A stretch of 64,000 nt of DNA, from positions 121,316 through 185,315 of the forward strand of contig CAJTRK010000002.1 in assembly GCA_910578475.1 (NCBI GenBank), written 5' to 3'. A program made the translations under genes and the position numbers. The notes beneath the pieces are model-generated. The model had not been told where the DNA came from. It saw only the letters and a list, made by a program, of their open reading frames with translations, and did no database searches. This document shows, piece by piece, positions 27,175 through 34,389 of the stretch; the stretch's first letter is position 1; every line of letters starts with the position of its first letter. Source of the DNA: an uncultured Lachnospiraceae bacterium. Lineage in GTDB: Bacteria; Bacillota; Clostridia; Lachnospirales; Lachnospiraceae.

Positions 27175-27504
27175 ATGACAGCTATAACATTTCATAAAAC
27201 GAAGTCGGGAGAATACAAAGAATTTATTTGCAGCGGACATGCCGGTTTCGACGGTTACGGTAAAGATATCGTATGTGCATCGATTTCCGTTCTCGTGATT
27301 AACACAATTAATTCACTGGAAACGATTACGCATGAAAATATCACTGTTCACAGCGACGAAAAACGCGGTCTGATACAATGCGGATTCGAAGGCCCCTTAC
27401 AGGAAACGTCAAAGGCGCTTGTGGATTCTCTCGTGCTCGGTCTTTCTCATATTGCGGCGCAATACGGGAAAAAATACTGTAAATTGGAATTTAAGGAGGT
27501 GTAA
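27175..27504 (+). CDS. prp: Ribosomal-processing cysteine protease Prp
   Basis: Removes the N-terminal extension of ribosomal protein L27. The 109 residues carry the catalytic His22 and Cys34 in CSGHAGFDGYGKDIVCASIS, the same numbers as in the Staphylococcus enzyme. It sits between rplU and rpmA, 4 bases before the start of its substrate gene. Confidence 0.96.
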   Translation: MTAITFHKTKSGEYKEFICSGHAGFDGYGKDIVCASISVLVINTINSLETITHENITVHSDEKRGLIQCGFEGPLQETSKALVDSLVLGLSHIAAQYGKKYCKLEFKEV

Positions 27505-27508
27505 TACC

Positions 27509-27796
27509 ATGTTAAATATGAACCTTCAATTTTTTGCACATAAGAAAGGTGTCGGCTCTACCAAGAACGGCCGTGATTCCGAAGCGAAAAGATTAGGTGC
27601 AAAAAGAGCTGACGGACAATTCGTAAAAGCAGGTAATATTCTGTACAGACAGCGCGGAACCAAGATTCATCCGGGCACGAACGTAGGTATCGGCGGAGAT
27701 GATACATTATTCGCTCTGATTGACGGCGTTCTCAGATTTGAGAGAAAAGGAAGAGACAAAAAACAAGCTTCCGTATATCCTGTGGAAAGAAACTGA
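27509..27796 (+). CDS. rpmA: 50S ribosomal protein L27 with Prp-cleaved extension
   Basis: The protein begins MLNMNLQFF followed by AHKKGVGSTKNGRDS; the leading nine residues match the Prp cleavage signal, so the mature protein should start at Ala10. L27 reaches the peptidyl-transferase centre, and cleavage of such extensions is essential where studied. The frame is open well upstream, but AAGGAGGTG fixes the start at 27509. A terminator follows 20 bases after the stop. Confidence 0.98.
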   Translation: MLNMNLQFFAHKKGVGSTKNGRDSEAKRLGAKRADGQFVKAGNILYRQRGTKIHPGTNVGIGGDDTLFALIDGVLRFERKGRDKKQASVYPVERN

Positions 27797-27815
27797 TAGA
27801 ATTGCGAATGAATCG

Positions 27816-27850
27816 GGCTTCAAACATATATTGTGTTTGGAGCCTTTTTT
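27816..27850 (+). terminator. Rho-independent terminator after rpmA
   Basis: An 11-base-pair stem (27816-27826 with 27834-27844, one G-T pair), seven-base loop and six T. It separates the ribosomal operon from obgE. Confidence 0.92.
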
Positions 27851-27889
27851 CCTTATCGGATACAGTATACAAAAAGAAAGGGCCAGAGT

Positions 27890-29176
27890 ATGTTTGCAGA
27901 TTGCGCAAAAATCTATGTAAAAAGCGGAAAAGGCGGTGACGGACACGTTTCTTTCCGAAGAGAAAAGTATGTGCCGAACGGAGGCCCCGACGGCGGCGAC
28001 GGCGGCAGCGGCGGCAGCGTCTATTTCGTCGTGGACGAGGGGTTGAATACGCTGACGGATTTCCGTCATATTCGAAAATACTGTGCAGGAAACGGTGCAG
28101 AAGGCGGAAAACGCAATTGTGCGGGCAAAAACGGCGAAGACATCGTTATCAAAGTGCCCGAAGGAACCATCATCAAAGAAGCGGAGAGCGGCAAAGTTAT
28201 CGTCGATATGTCCGGGGAAAATCGAAAGGTACTGTTATTAAAAGGCGGGAGGGGCGGAAGCGGCAATCAGCATTATGCAACAAGCAAAATGCAGGCTCCC
28301 AAATATGCACAGCCCGGCCAGCCCGCAATGGAACTGGAGCTTCTTCTGGAATTAAAGGTAATTGCGGACGTCGGGCTGGTCGGCTTTCCAAATGTCGGTA
28401 AATCGACCCTTCTATCCAAATCCACCAATGCCAGACCTAAAATTGCCAATTACCATTTTACAACGCTGAATCCCAATCTTGGCGTGGTGGACCTGGAAGA
28501 TGCCAGAGGTTTTGTCATCGCAGATATTCCCGGTCTGATTGAAGGCGCGTCGGAAGGGGTCGGACTCGGGCACGAATTTTTACGCCATATTGAACGGACG
28601 AAAGTCATCGTGCATATTGTCGATGCCGCATCCACAGAAGGGCGGGACCCGATAGAAGATATTTATGCCATCAACCGTGAATTGGAAGCCTATAATCCGG
28701 ATATTGCAACAAGACCACAGATTATCGCTGCCAATAAAGTCGATATGATATATGGTGAAGATGACCCTGTCGCACGCATTCGCACAGAATTTGAGCCGAA
28801 GGGCATTCCGGTCTGTCCCATATCTGCAATCAGCGGAAAAGGAGTACGGGAGCTCTTATATGCGGTACAGAACAAACTGGACGGCCTGAGCAGCGAACCG
28901 GTTATCTTTGCCCAGGAATATGTGCCGGAAGAAAACCAGCCCATGCAGAATGAACCGTTTACGGTCGAATATGATGCGGAAAACAACGAATATGTAGTAG
29001 AAGGTCCCCGAATCGAAAAAATGCTTTCCTACACGAATCTGGAATCCGAAAAAGGATTCCGTTTCTTCCAGAATTTCCTGAAAGAGCATGGTATTCTGAA
29101 AGAACTGGAAGAACTCGGTATTCAGGAAGGCGATACGGTAAGAATGTACGGGCTTTCTTTTGACTATTATAAATAA
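27890..29176 (+). CDS. obgE: GTPase Obg
   Basis: Essential GTPase in 50S assembly and stress signalling. The glycine-rich Obg fold is at the start (YVKSGKGGDGHVSFRREKYV then GGPDGGDGGSGG), the G domain has GFPNVGKSTLL (G1), FTTLNPNLGVV (G2), DIPGLIEGASEG (G3) and NKVD (G4), and a C-terminal OCT domain follows from about residue 350. Total 428 residues. ATG at 27890 follows AGAAAGGG by 7 bases. Confidence 0.97.
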   Translation: MFADCAKIYVKSGKGGDGHVSFRREKYVPNGGPDGGDGGSGGSVYFVVDEGLNTLTDFRHIRKYCAGNGAEGGKRNCAGKNGEDIVIKVPEGTIIKEAESGKVIVDMSGENRKVLLLKGGRGGSGNQHYATSKMQAPKYAQPGQPAMELELLLELKVIADVGLVGFPNVGKSTLLSKSTNARPKIANYHFTTLNPNLGVVDLEDARGFVIADIPGLIEGASEGVGLGHEFLRHIERTKVIVHIVDAASTEGRDPIEDIYAINRELEAYNPDIATRPQIIAANKVDMIYGEDDPVARIRTEFEPKGIPVCPISAISGKGVRELLYAVQNKLDGLSSEPVIFAQEYVPEENQPMQNEPFTVEYDAENNEYVVEGPRIEKMLSYTNLESEKGFRFFQNFLKEHGILKELEELGIQEGDTVRMYGLSFDYYK

Positions 29177-29189
29177 GAAAGGTAAGGAA

Positions 29190-29489
29190 ATGAAAATGAC
29201 AAGCAAGCAGAGAGCCTATTTGAAAAGCCTTGCAAACAGCCTTGAACCGATTTTTCAGGTTGGAAAATCCAGTCTGACGCCTGAATTCACGGAAGCAATC
29301 AGCGAAGCTTTCAATACAAGAGAACTTTTAAAAATTGCGGTATTAAAGAACTGTATCGACGACCCGAAAGAAATTGCTGCCGTTGTGGCGGAAAGAACGC
29401 ATTCTCAGGTCGTCCAGGTAATCGGGAAAAAAATTATCCTTTATAAGCCGGATAAGAAAAATCCCAAAATTATGCTGGATAAAATTTAA
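29190..29489 (+). CDS. yhbY: YhbY-family RNA-binding protein (CRM domain)
   Basis: A 99-residue single CRM domain protein that binds pre-50S particles. MTSKQRAYLKSLANSLEPIF, QVGKSSLTPEF, LLKIAVLKN and VVQVIGKKIILYK are typical, including the GxxG-like loop. It lies between obgE and nadD, as in many Clostridia; ATG at 29190 follows AGAAAGG by 7 bases. Confidence 0.95.
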   Translation: MKMTSKQRAYLKSLANSLEPIFQVGKSSLTPEFTEAISEAFNTRELLKIAVLKNCIDDPKEIAAVVAERTHSQVVQVIGKKIILYKPDKKNPKIMLDKI

Positions 29490-29518
29490 AGAACGGCTTT
29501 GAAAGGGGGATACGGCAT

Positions 29519-30151
29519 TTGAAAAAGATTGGCATCATGGGCGGAACTTTCAATCCGATTCATATGGGACATCTTATCATTGCAGAAAAAGCAAGAGAGC
29601 AGGCAGCGCTTGATAAAATTCTTTTTATGCCAAGCGGTATACCCTATATGAAAGACTGCAGACAGGTTCTTCCCGGTGAAATTCGAACGCAGATGACGGA
29701 ACTCGCGATTCGCAGCAACCCTTTTTTCTCCGTTTCCACGATGGAAGTGGACAGAAAGGGCCGCACCTATACTTACGAAACATTGGAAACGCTCCGCGAA
29801 CAGAATCCGGATGCGGAATATTATTTTATTCTCGGCGCCGACAGCCTGTGGAAAGTAGAGGCGTGGAAGCATCCCGAACGGATTTTCGCCGCCTGTCGCA
29901 TTCTGGCGGCGGTACGGGAAGAGAAGTCAACGGAAGACATGGAAAGACAGGCGCGGCATCTGAAAGAAACATATAACGCCGATATCTGGCTGCTCCAGAC
30001 AGGTCATATGGAAATCTCTTCTTCCGTCATTCGGAATTTGTGCAAAGAAAATAAATCGATTCGTTATCTTGTGCCGGAAGCGGTCTATGAATATATTATC
30101 CAAAATAAACTATACAAGAACGATATGAATAACGAGATTGAAAAATCTTAA
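29519..30151 (+). CDS. nadD: Nicotinate-nucleotide adenylyltransferase
   Basis: Makes nicotinate adenine dinucleotide in NAD synthesis. Residues 1-20 contain GIMGGTFNPIHMGH (nucleotide-binding HxGH form), then LFMPSGIPYMK, YYFILGADSLWKVEAWK and the second motif ISSSVIRN. The start codon is TTG at 29519 after GAAAGGGGG. About 210 residues, normal for the family; the last ten (NDMNNEIEKS) are extra. Confidence 0.95.
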   Translation: MKKIGIMGGTFNPIHMGHLIIAEKAREQAALDKILFMPSGIPYMKDCRQVLPGEIRTQMTELAIRSNPFFSVSTMEVDRKGRTYTYETLETLREQNPDAEYYFILGADSLWKVEAWKHPERIFAACRILAAVREEKSTEDMERQARHLKETYNADIWLLQTGHMEISSSVIRNLCKENKSIRYLVPEAVYEYIIQNKLYKNDMNNEIEKS

Positions 30152-30191
30152 GTAAATTTCTCACGGTCGAGAGAAAGGCATGGTTATTGAT

Positions 30192-30833
30192 ATGAAAACT
30201 CTTGAAATAAAAACAACGGATTTGAAGAAACTAAGAAAGGCGATGGAAAAAGAACTGCATGCCAAACGATATGAGCATACGTTAAGCGTTGCCTATACCG
30301 CCGCGTCTCTTGCCATGATACATGACGTGGAGCCGAATAAAGCGTTGATTGCCGGTATGCTGCATGACTGTGCCAAATGTCTGTCAAACAAAAAACTGAT
30401 TTCTATCTGCGAGAAAAACGACCTTCCCATATCGGAAACCGAATTACAGAATCCGGCGGCGCTTCTGCATGCAAAAGTCGGAAGCTTTCTTGCGAAAGAA
30501 AAATACGAGATAGAAGATGACGACATTTTAAATGCAATCCGCTATCATACAACAGGACGCCCTGATATGAGCAAACTGGAAAAAATATTATATATTGCGG
30601 ATTATATCGAACCAGGCAGGAAACATGCCTCCAATCTGCCTCAGATACGCCGTATGGCGTTTCAGGACTTGGACGGAACCCTTTTCAAAATACTGGAAGA
30701 CACCCTTTCATATCTGAACTCGGTGAGCGGACATCTGGACGAACGCGCATTAAAAACCGGTCCCCTCGACCCAATGACACAGGACACCTATAATTTCTAT
30801 AAAAAAAGTCTAAAGAAAGGACAGGAAAAATGA
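30192..30833 (+). CDS. yqeK: HD-domain protein YqeK (Ap4A hydrolase type)
   Basis: HD-domain metal-dependent phosphohydrolase; family members split diadenosine tetraphosphate to ADP. Metal ligands are visible in RYEHTLSVAYTAASL, GMLHDCAKCL and AIRYHTTGRPDMSKLEKILY, with YIEPGRK downstream. About 213 residues. Two in-frame ATGs are possible; 30180 follows AAAGG by one base and 30192 by 13 bases, and the second fits the spacing of neighbouring genes. It overlaps rsfS by 4 bases. Confidence 0.93.
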   Translation: MKTLEIKTTDLKKLRKAMEKELHAKRYEHTLSVAYTAASLAMIHDVEPNKALIAGMLHDCAKCLSNKKLISICEKNDLPISETELQNPAALLHAKVGSFLAKEKYEIEDDDILNAIRYHTTGRPDMSKLEKILYIADYIEPGRKHASNLPQIRRMAFQDLDGTLFKILEDTLSYLNSVSGHLDERALKTGPLDPMTQDTYNFYKKSLKKGQEK

Positions 30834-31177
30834 ATCCAAAAGAAATGACAAAACTTGCGGTAGAAGCATTGGAGGATAAAAAAGCGGAAGACATCAAAAT
30901 TATTGATATCAGCCATATTTCCACCATTGCAGACTATTTTATTATTGCGAGCGGTACAAATAAAAGCCAGATACAGTCAATGACTGACAATGTTGCCGAA
31001 AAACTCGGTAAGGCCGGTCATCCCGAAAAACATATAGAAGGATATCAGAATGCAAACTGGATTCTGATGGATTTTCAGGATATCATTGTGCATATTTTTG
31101 ACAAGGAAAACCTTCTGTTCTACGATTTGGAGCGTATCTGGCGGGATGGTATTCTGATTGACAGAGGAAACTTCTGA
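30830..31177 (+). CDS. rsfS: Ribosomal silencing factor RsfS
   Basis: Binds L14 on the 50S subunit and blocks subunit joining when nutrients fall. The 115 residues show KAEDIKIIDISHISTIADYF, IIASGTNKSQIQSM and NWILMDFQDIIVHIF. It overlaps yqeK by ATGA and ends the plus-strand run. Confidence 0.97.
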   Translation: MNPKEMTKLAVEALEDKKAEDIKIIDISHISTIADYFIIASGTNKSQIQSMTDNVAEKLGKAGHPEKHIEGYQNANWILMDFQDIIVHIFDKENLLFYDLERIWRDGILIDRGNF

Positions 31178-31190
31178 TTATCTGCGTTTT

Positions 31191-31234
31191 CAAAAAATAA
31201 TGGACTCCAACAGGAAGCCTGTCGGGGTCCATTA
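31191..31234 (-). terminator. Rho-independent terminator of the DUF378 gene
   Basis: Ten-base-pair stem (31199-31208 with 31224-31233) plus an inner five-base-pair stem, followed on the minus strand by six T (31197-31192). On the plus strand no T-run follows, so it mainly serves the minus-strand gene, though the stem may also slow rsfS readthrough. Confidence 0.85.
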
Positions 31235-31246
31235 ACTTGAATGCAG

Positions 31247-31471
31247 TTACGATTGAGACTCTTTTCTTGCTGTTCCGCCCGCATACATATAGAATGTGAT
31301 AATATACAAACCGGCAATACCGACTACTGCATAGATAATTCTGGAAAGCCATGACATATTACCAAAAATAAAGGCTACCAGGTCGAAACTGAAGAATCCA
31401 ATCAATCCCCAGTTTATAGCGCCGATAATGGCGACCGTTAAAGCGAGATAATCTAATCCTTTATTGTTCAT
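31247..31471 (-). CDS. DUF378 family small membrane protein
   Basis: A 74-residue protein with two hydrophobic helices: GLDYLALTVAIIGAINWGLI, then LSRIIYAVVGIAGLYIITFY. The AINWGLIGFFSFDLVAFIFG motif is diagnostic of DUF378. Function unknown. Start ATG at 31471 lies 7 bases after GGGG. Confidence 0.9.
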   Translation of the reverse strand: MNNKGLDYLALTVAIIGAINWGLIGFFSFDLVAFIFGNMSWLSRIIYAVVGIAGLYIITFYMYAGGTARKESQS

Positions 31472-31610
31472 ATTCATTCCCCTTTCCATGACAGAATACA
31501 TGCCATCAAAAATTGAAAGAAACCAATCTCTGATAAAAAATCCGCGTCAAACCTGCGTCTCATCAGTTTCCATCATTCCTTAGTATTCCTTGCAAAAGGG
31601 TATGTATACT

Positions 31611-31645
31611 GGAAAAATTTTAACGGCAAAGCCGGAAAAAGCCGT
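31611..31645 (-). terminator. Weak terminator-like hairpin after lexA
   Basis: On the minus strand ACGGC (31645-31641) can pair with GCCGT (31627-31623), or CGGC-TTT-GCCG closer to the end, followed by a T-rich tract of TTAAAATTTTT. Starts immediately after the lexA stop. Confidence 0.45.
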
Positions 31646-31647
31646 AA

Positions 31648-32265
31648 TCAATGATATAAGCGGAAAACACCGAATACTTTTCCCAAAATCTGACAGTCAT
31701 CCACAATAATCGGCTCCATATAATCGTTTTCCGGCTGCAGACGAATATGTCCGTTTTCTTTATAAAAAGTTTTGACCGTCGCGGAATCATCGATTAAAGC
31801 GACAATCGTATCACCGTTCTGTGCTGTATTACAGGCATTTACAAATATCTGGTCGCCGCTGTAAATACCAGCGTTCACCATAGAATCCCCCTTTACTTTC
31901 AAAACAAAAGAATCTCCGGCAGGAACCATGTCCGCAGGAACGGGAAAGTAGCTTTCAACGTTTTCTTCCGCAAGAATCGGTGCGCCTGCCGCCACATTTC
32001 CAATAACGGGAAGAGAAACCATTTCTGTGCGAACCATCTGAAAATTGTCATCACAAATCTCAATTGCCCGCGGTTTGGTCGGGTCGCGTCTGATATAACC
32101 GTTTTTTTCCAATGTTTCAAGATGAGAGTGGACAGAAGATGTTGATTTTAACTGAACGGCCTCGCATATCTCACGCACAGCCGGCGGATAACCCTTCTTC
32201 AAAATTTCTTCTTTAATATAATCAAGAATTTCCTGTTGTTTCTTTGTAATCTTACCGTAACCCAT
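31648..32265 (-). CDS. lexA: LexA repressor
   Basis: SOS repressor with self-cleavage. The 205-residue protein has an N-terminal winged helix (KKQQEILDYIKEEILKKGYP, STSSVHSHLETLEKNGYI) and a C-terminal S24 peptidase domain with the cleavage site Ala93-Gly94 in NVAAGAPI, catalytic Ser128 in KGDSMVNAGI and Lys165 in SATVKTFY. ATG at 32265 follows AAAGGAGG. Its promoter region contains LexA-box-like sequences, so it is presumably autoregulated. Confidence 0.97.
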   Translation of the reverse strand: MGYGKITKKQQEILDYIKEEILKKGYPPAVREICEAVQLKSTSSVHSHLETLEKNGYIRRDPTKPRAIEICDDNFQMVRTEMVSLPVIGNVAAGAPILAEENVESYFPVPADMVPAGDSFVLKVKGDSMVNAGIYSGDQIFVNACNTAQNGDTIVALIDDSATVKTFYKENGHIRLQPENDYMEPIIVDDCQILGKVFGVFRLYH

Positions 32266-32304
32266 AAAGTCCTCCTTTATATATTCATTCAATATGTCTA
32301 ATTT

Positions 32305-32333
32305 ATTCTATCACACATGAAAAGAAAAAGCAA
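32305..32333 (-). promoter_or_regulatory. lexA promoter
   Basis: On the minus strand TTGCTT (32333-32328), 17-base spacer, TAGAAT (32310-32305). The -35 box overlaps the outermost LexA-like box at 32331-32344. Confidence 0.7.
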
Positions 32334-32357
32334 ACATATATTCAGAATATTTGTTCG
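32331..32357. promoter_or_regulatory. Two LexA-box-like sites on the lexA side
   Basis: Compared with the Gram-positive SOS box CGAAC-N4-GTTCG: CAAAC-ATAT-ATTCA (32331-32344, weak, 7 of 10) and AGAAT-ATTT-GTTCG (32344-32357, strong right half). Their starts are 13 bases apart. They overlap the lexA promoter -35 region. Confidence 0.6.
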
Positions 32358-32376
32358 ATTTTTTGCCTGTAAATGA

Positions 32377-32405
32377 TTGACAGCAGAAAATATGTTCGAT
32401 ATAAT
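32377..32405 (+). promoter_or_regulatory. Perfect-consensus promoter of yneA with a LexA box in its spacer
   Basis: TTGACA (32377-32382), exactly 17 bases, TATAAT (32400-32405). The LexA-box-like AGAAA-ATAT-GTTCG fills 32385-32398, i.e. the spacer, so bound LexA would block RNA polymerase. Confidence 0.85.
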
Positions 32406-32414
32406 AATTCAAAA

Positions 32415-32454
32415 GGAACTTATGTTCGCAACGTGTGTTCTGAAAGTATGTTCG
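32415..32454. promoter_or_regulatory. Three adjoining LexA-box-like sites downstream of the yneA promoter
   Basis: GGAAC-TTAT-GTTCG (32415-32428), GCAAC-GTGT-GTTCT (32428-32441) and TGAAA-GTAT-GTTCG (32441-32454). The starts are spaced exactly 13 bases, so neighbours share one base. They lie around and just after the expected transcription start. Confidence 0.7.
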
Positions 32455-32512
32455 TATAGCAGAAAAGTGTATTATAAAACCTGCAATTATGAAAGAATTA
32501 TGAAAGGTATGG

Positions 32513-32926
32513 ATGACTGGTATGCAAAGCAATTATTTATTTTATCAGGTTGAAACAACAAATAACCGAAGCGAGAACAGAATCCGGAATAACAAAATCC
32601 GGCGAATACAGGAATTACACCGGAAATTAGGGCTGTTTCTTATGACCGTCTGCCTTGTTATGACAATTTCAATCGGTCTCAGTGGATTTCTTTCCAATGC
32701 AAAAGACAACAGCGGCCGTACATCCTATAAATATTATACGAGCATCACAGTTTCCAGCGAAGACACACTTTGGTCGATTGCCGAAAAATATATGGATAAT
32801 GAACATTATGAATCTGTAAACGAGTATATTCAGGAAGTAAAAAATGTAAATCATCTGAAAAGCGACATCATAACTTACGGTGAACATCTGGTTATTCCAT
32901 ATTATATGGATGCGTATCAGGAATAA
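32513..32926 (+). CDS. yneA: YneA-like LysM cell-division inhibitor of the SOS response
   Basis: A 137-residue protein with a basic N-terminus, one membrane helix (GLFLMTVCLVMTISIGLSGF) and a C-terminal LysM domain (YTSITVSSEDTLWSIAEKYM through YGEHLVIPYY). This order and the divergent position next to lexA match YneA of Bacillus, which delays septation after DNA damage. Family identity rests on architecture and context rather than close sequence. Start may be 32513 or 32522. The promoter with LexA boxes supports SOS control. Confidence 0.8.
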   Translation: MTGMQSNYLFYQVETTNNRSENRIRNNKIRRIQELHRKLGLFLMTVCLVMTISIGLSGFLSNAKDNSGRTSYKYYTSITVSSEDTLWSIAEKYMDNEHYESVNEYIQEVKNVNHLKSDIITYGEHLVIPYYMDAYQE

Positions 32927-33048
32927 ATACATGAAAATGCCGGAAGAGACTTCTGTGTATAACTATGCGCAAAACACAAGTTTAACGAATAGTTATTGCT
33001 GTACAGAAAGCATTTACGATATGCCTGCAAACCGCCATTTATTGGATT

Positions 33049-34101
33049 TTAAAGTTGCTGAGCTTCCTCTAAAAACCGGTCGGCTATTTTTTCCAGTCCA
33101 TATTGTTCCTTAATTTTTGCGCCGTTTAAGGAAAGCTGTCTGGCAAATTCCGGATTTCCGGCAATTTTTATCATTGCTTCCGACAATGCCTTTTTGTCGC
33201 CGACAGGAACCAGTATGCCGTTTTCATGATTCCTGATATACATCCGCGAACCGCCCGCCGGACAGTCGGTGGAAATTACGGGAACTCCCATTGCCAGGGC
33301 TTCTATCATGGAATTGGAAATGCCTTCATAATCCGATGATAATACGAACATGGAGCTGTCCCATATTTCTTTCTGAACAGAGGACGAAAACCCCCTGAAG
33401 GCTACTTTATCTGAAATATGAAGTTCCTCCGCCTGTTGTTTTAATGTTTTTTCAAGCTCTCCGACGCCAAAGATATGAAGCTCATAATCATGATAGGTTT
33501 TCTGAAAATCGGCAAATGCTTCCAGCAACAATTTATGATTTTTCTGTGGCTGTAATCTGCCAACCGCCACGACTCTTTTTTTTCGTTCCCCCATATAAGG
33601 CTCCGGCATATCATTCGATACCGGGTTCGGAATGATTGCGGATTTTTGCTGTATACGCTTCGAAAAGCATTGTTTCATATCTTCTGTCTGAAGAATCAGC
33701 TTTTCCGCTTTCCGATACGACCAGTCACGAAGCCGTTTTCCGGAAAAATGCGCCGGGTCGTTTCTTTCCGAAATCAGAAGTCTGTGCGGTATTCCTGCCG
33801 CGGCCAGGACAGAGAAAATACTTCCCCGTACACAAAAAGAAAAAATATAGCAATCCCGGTTCTTTTTATAATATTGCCTCATACGGAACAGCCTCTTTAA
33901 CTGAATCAGCGGATTCCCCGCAGACGGCTCTCCCGCTATCATAATTTCGATTCGTTCATCCAGCGGATAAGCGGTCTGTTTTCCGGCAAACAGCAAAATA
34001 GCGACCGAATATCCTCTTTTTATATATTCATTCGCCAGAAGCGCCACAACGCGTTCCGTACCTCCGCCCGGCATATCCGGTAAAACAAATATGATTTTCA
34101 T
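33049..34101 (-). CDS. Glycosyltransferase family 4 protein
   Basis: GT-B retaining glycosyltransferase, 350 residues. N-terminal acceptor domain starts MKIIFVLPDMPGGGTERVVA; C-terminal donor domain has VAVGRLQPQKNHKLLLEAFA, the EX7E motif in EGISNSMIEALAMGVPV, and STDCPAGGSRMYI. Cytoplasmic. The sugar cannot be told, but neighbouring ABC exporters and a small membrane protein suggest a surface-glycan or secondary product role. ATG at 34101 starts the conserved region; an in-frame ATG lies five codons upstream. Confidence 0.9.
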   Translation of the reverse strand: MKIIFVLPDMPGGGTERVVALLANEYIKRGYSVAILLFAGKQTAYPLDERIEIMIAGEPSAGNPLIQLKRLFRMRQYYKKNRDCYIFSFCVRGSIFSVLAAAGIPHRLLISERNDPAHFSGKRLRDWSYRKAEKLILQTEDMKQCFSKRIQQKSAIIPNPVSNDMPEPYMGERKKRVVAVGRLQPQKNHKLLLEAFADFQKTYHDYELHIFGVGELEKTLKQQAEELHISDKVAFRGFSSSVQKEIWDSSMFVLSSDYEGISNSMIEALAMGVPVISTDCPAGGSRMYIRNHENGILVPVGDKKALSEAMIKIAGNPEFARQLSLNGAKIKEQYGLEKIADRFLEEAQQL

Positions 34102-34127
34102 AGTCTGTTTCTCCATGCTTTCTTTTT

Positions 34128-34376
34128 CTATTTCTCCCGATAATCCTCGGAACTGTTGTATTTTGTTACATATTTTCTATAATATTCAGATTTTTCTTTC
34201 TGAATGGATGTCCTGTCCGGCATCTGCCTCTTGCTTGTCAAATGCTGATAGGAATCATGAAAATCACGAACAGAATCGATGCTTTTGGTCCTTTCTCTGT
34301 TTTTCTTCAATTTTCTAAACGTATAGACATATACGATGACAACAAACAATAACAATAATACGACTGATTTTCCCAT
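34128..34376 (-). CDS. Small single-pass membrane protein of unknown function
   Basis: 82 residues: an N-terminal membrane helix (GKSVVLLLLFVVIVYVYTF) followed by a charged, Lys/Arg/Ser-rich tail (RKLKKNRERTKSIDSVRDFH). No known family. ATG at 34376 is well placed 8 bases after AAAGGGG. It starts 13 bases after the end of the ABC gene and precedes the glycosyltransferase, so all are likely one transcript. Confidence 0.72.
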   Translation of the reverse strand: MGKSVVLLLLFVVIVYVYTFRKLKKNRERTKSIDSVRDFHDSYQHLTSKRQMPDRTSIQKEKSEYYRKYVTKYNSSEDYREK

Positions 34377-34389
34377 AAAATGACCCCTT

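Noticed and set aside
32931..33113. Possible small gene after yneA on the plus strand
   Set aside because: No ribosome-binding site, no recognisable protein features, and it runs into the glycosyltransferase gene on the other strand.
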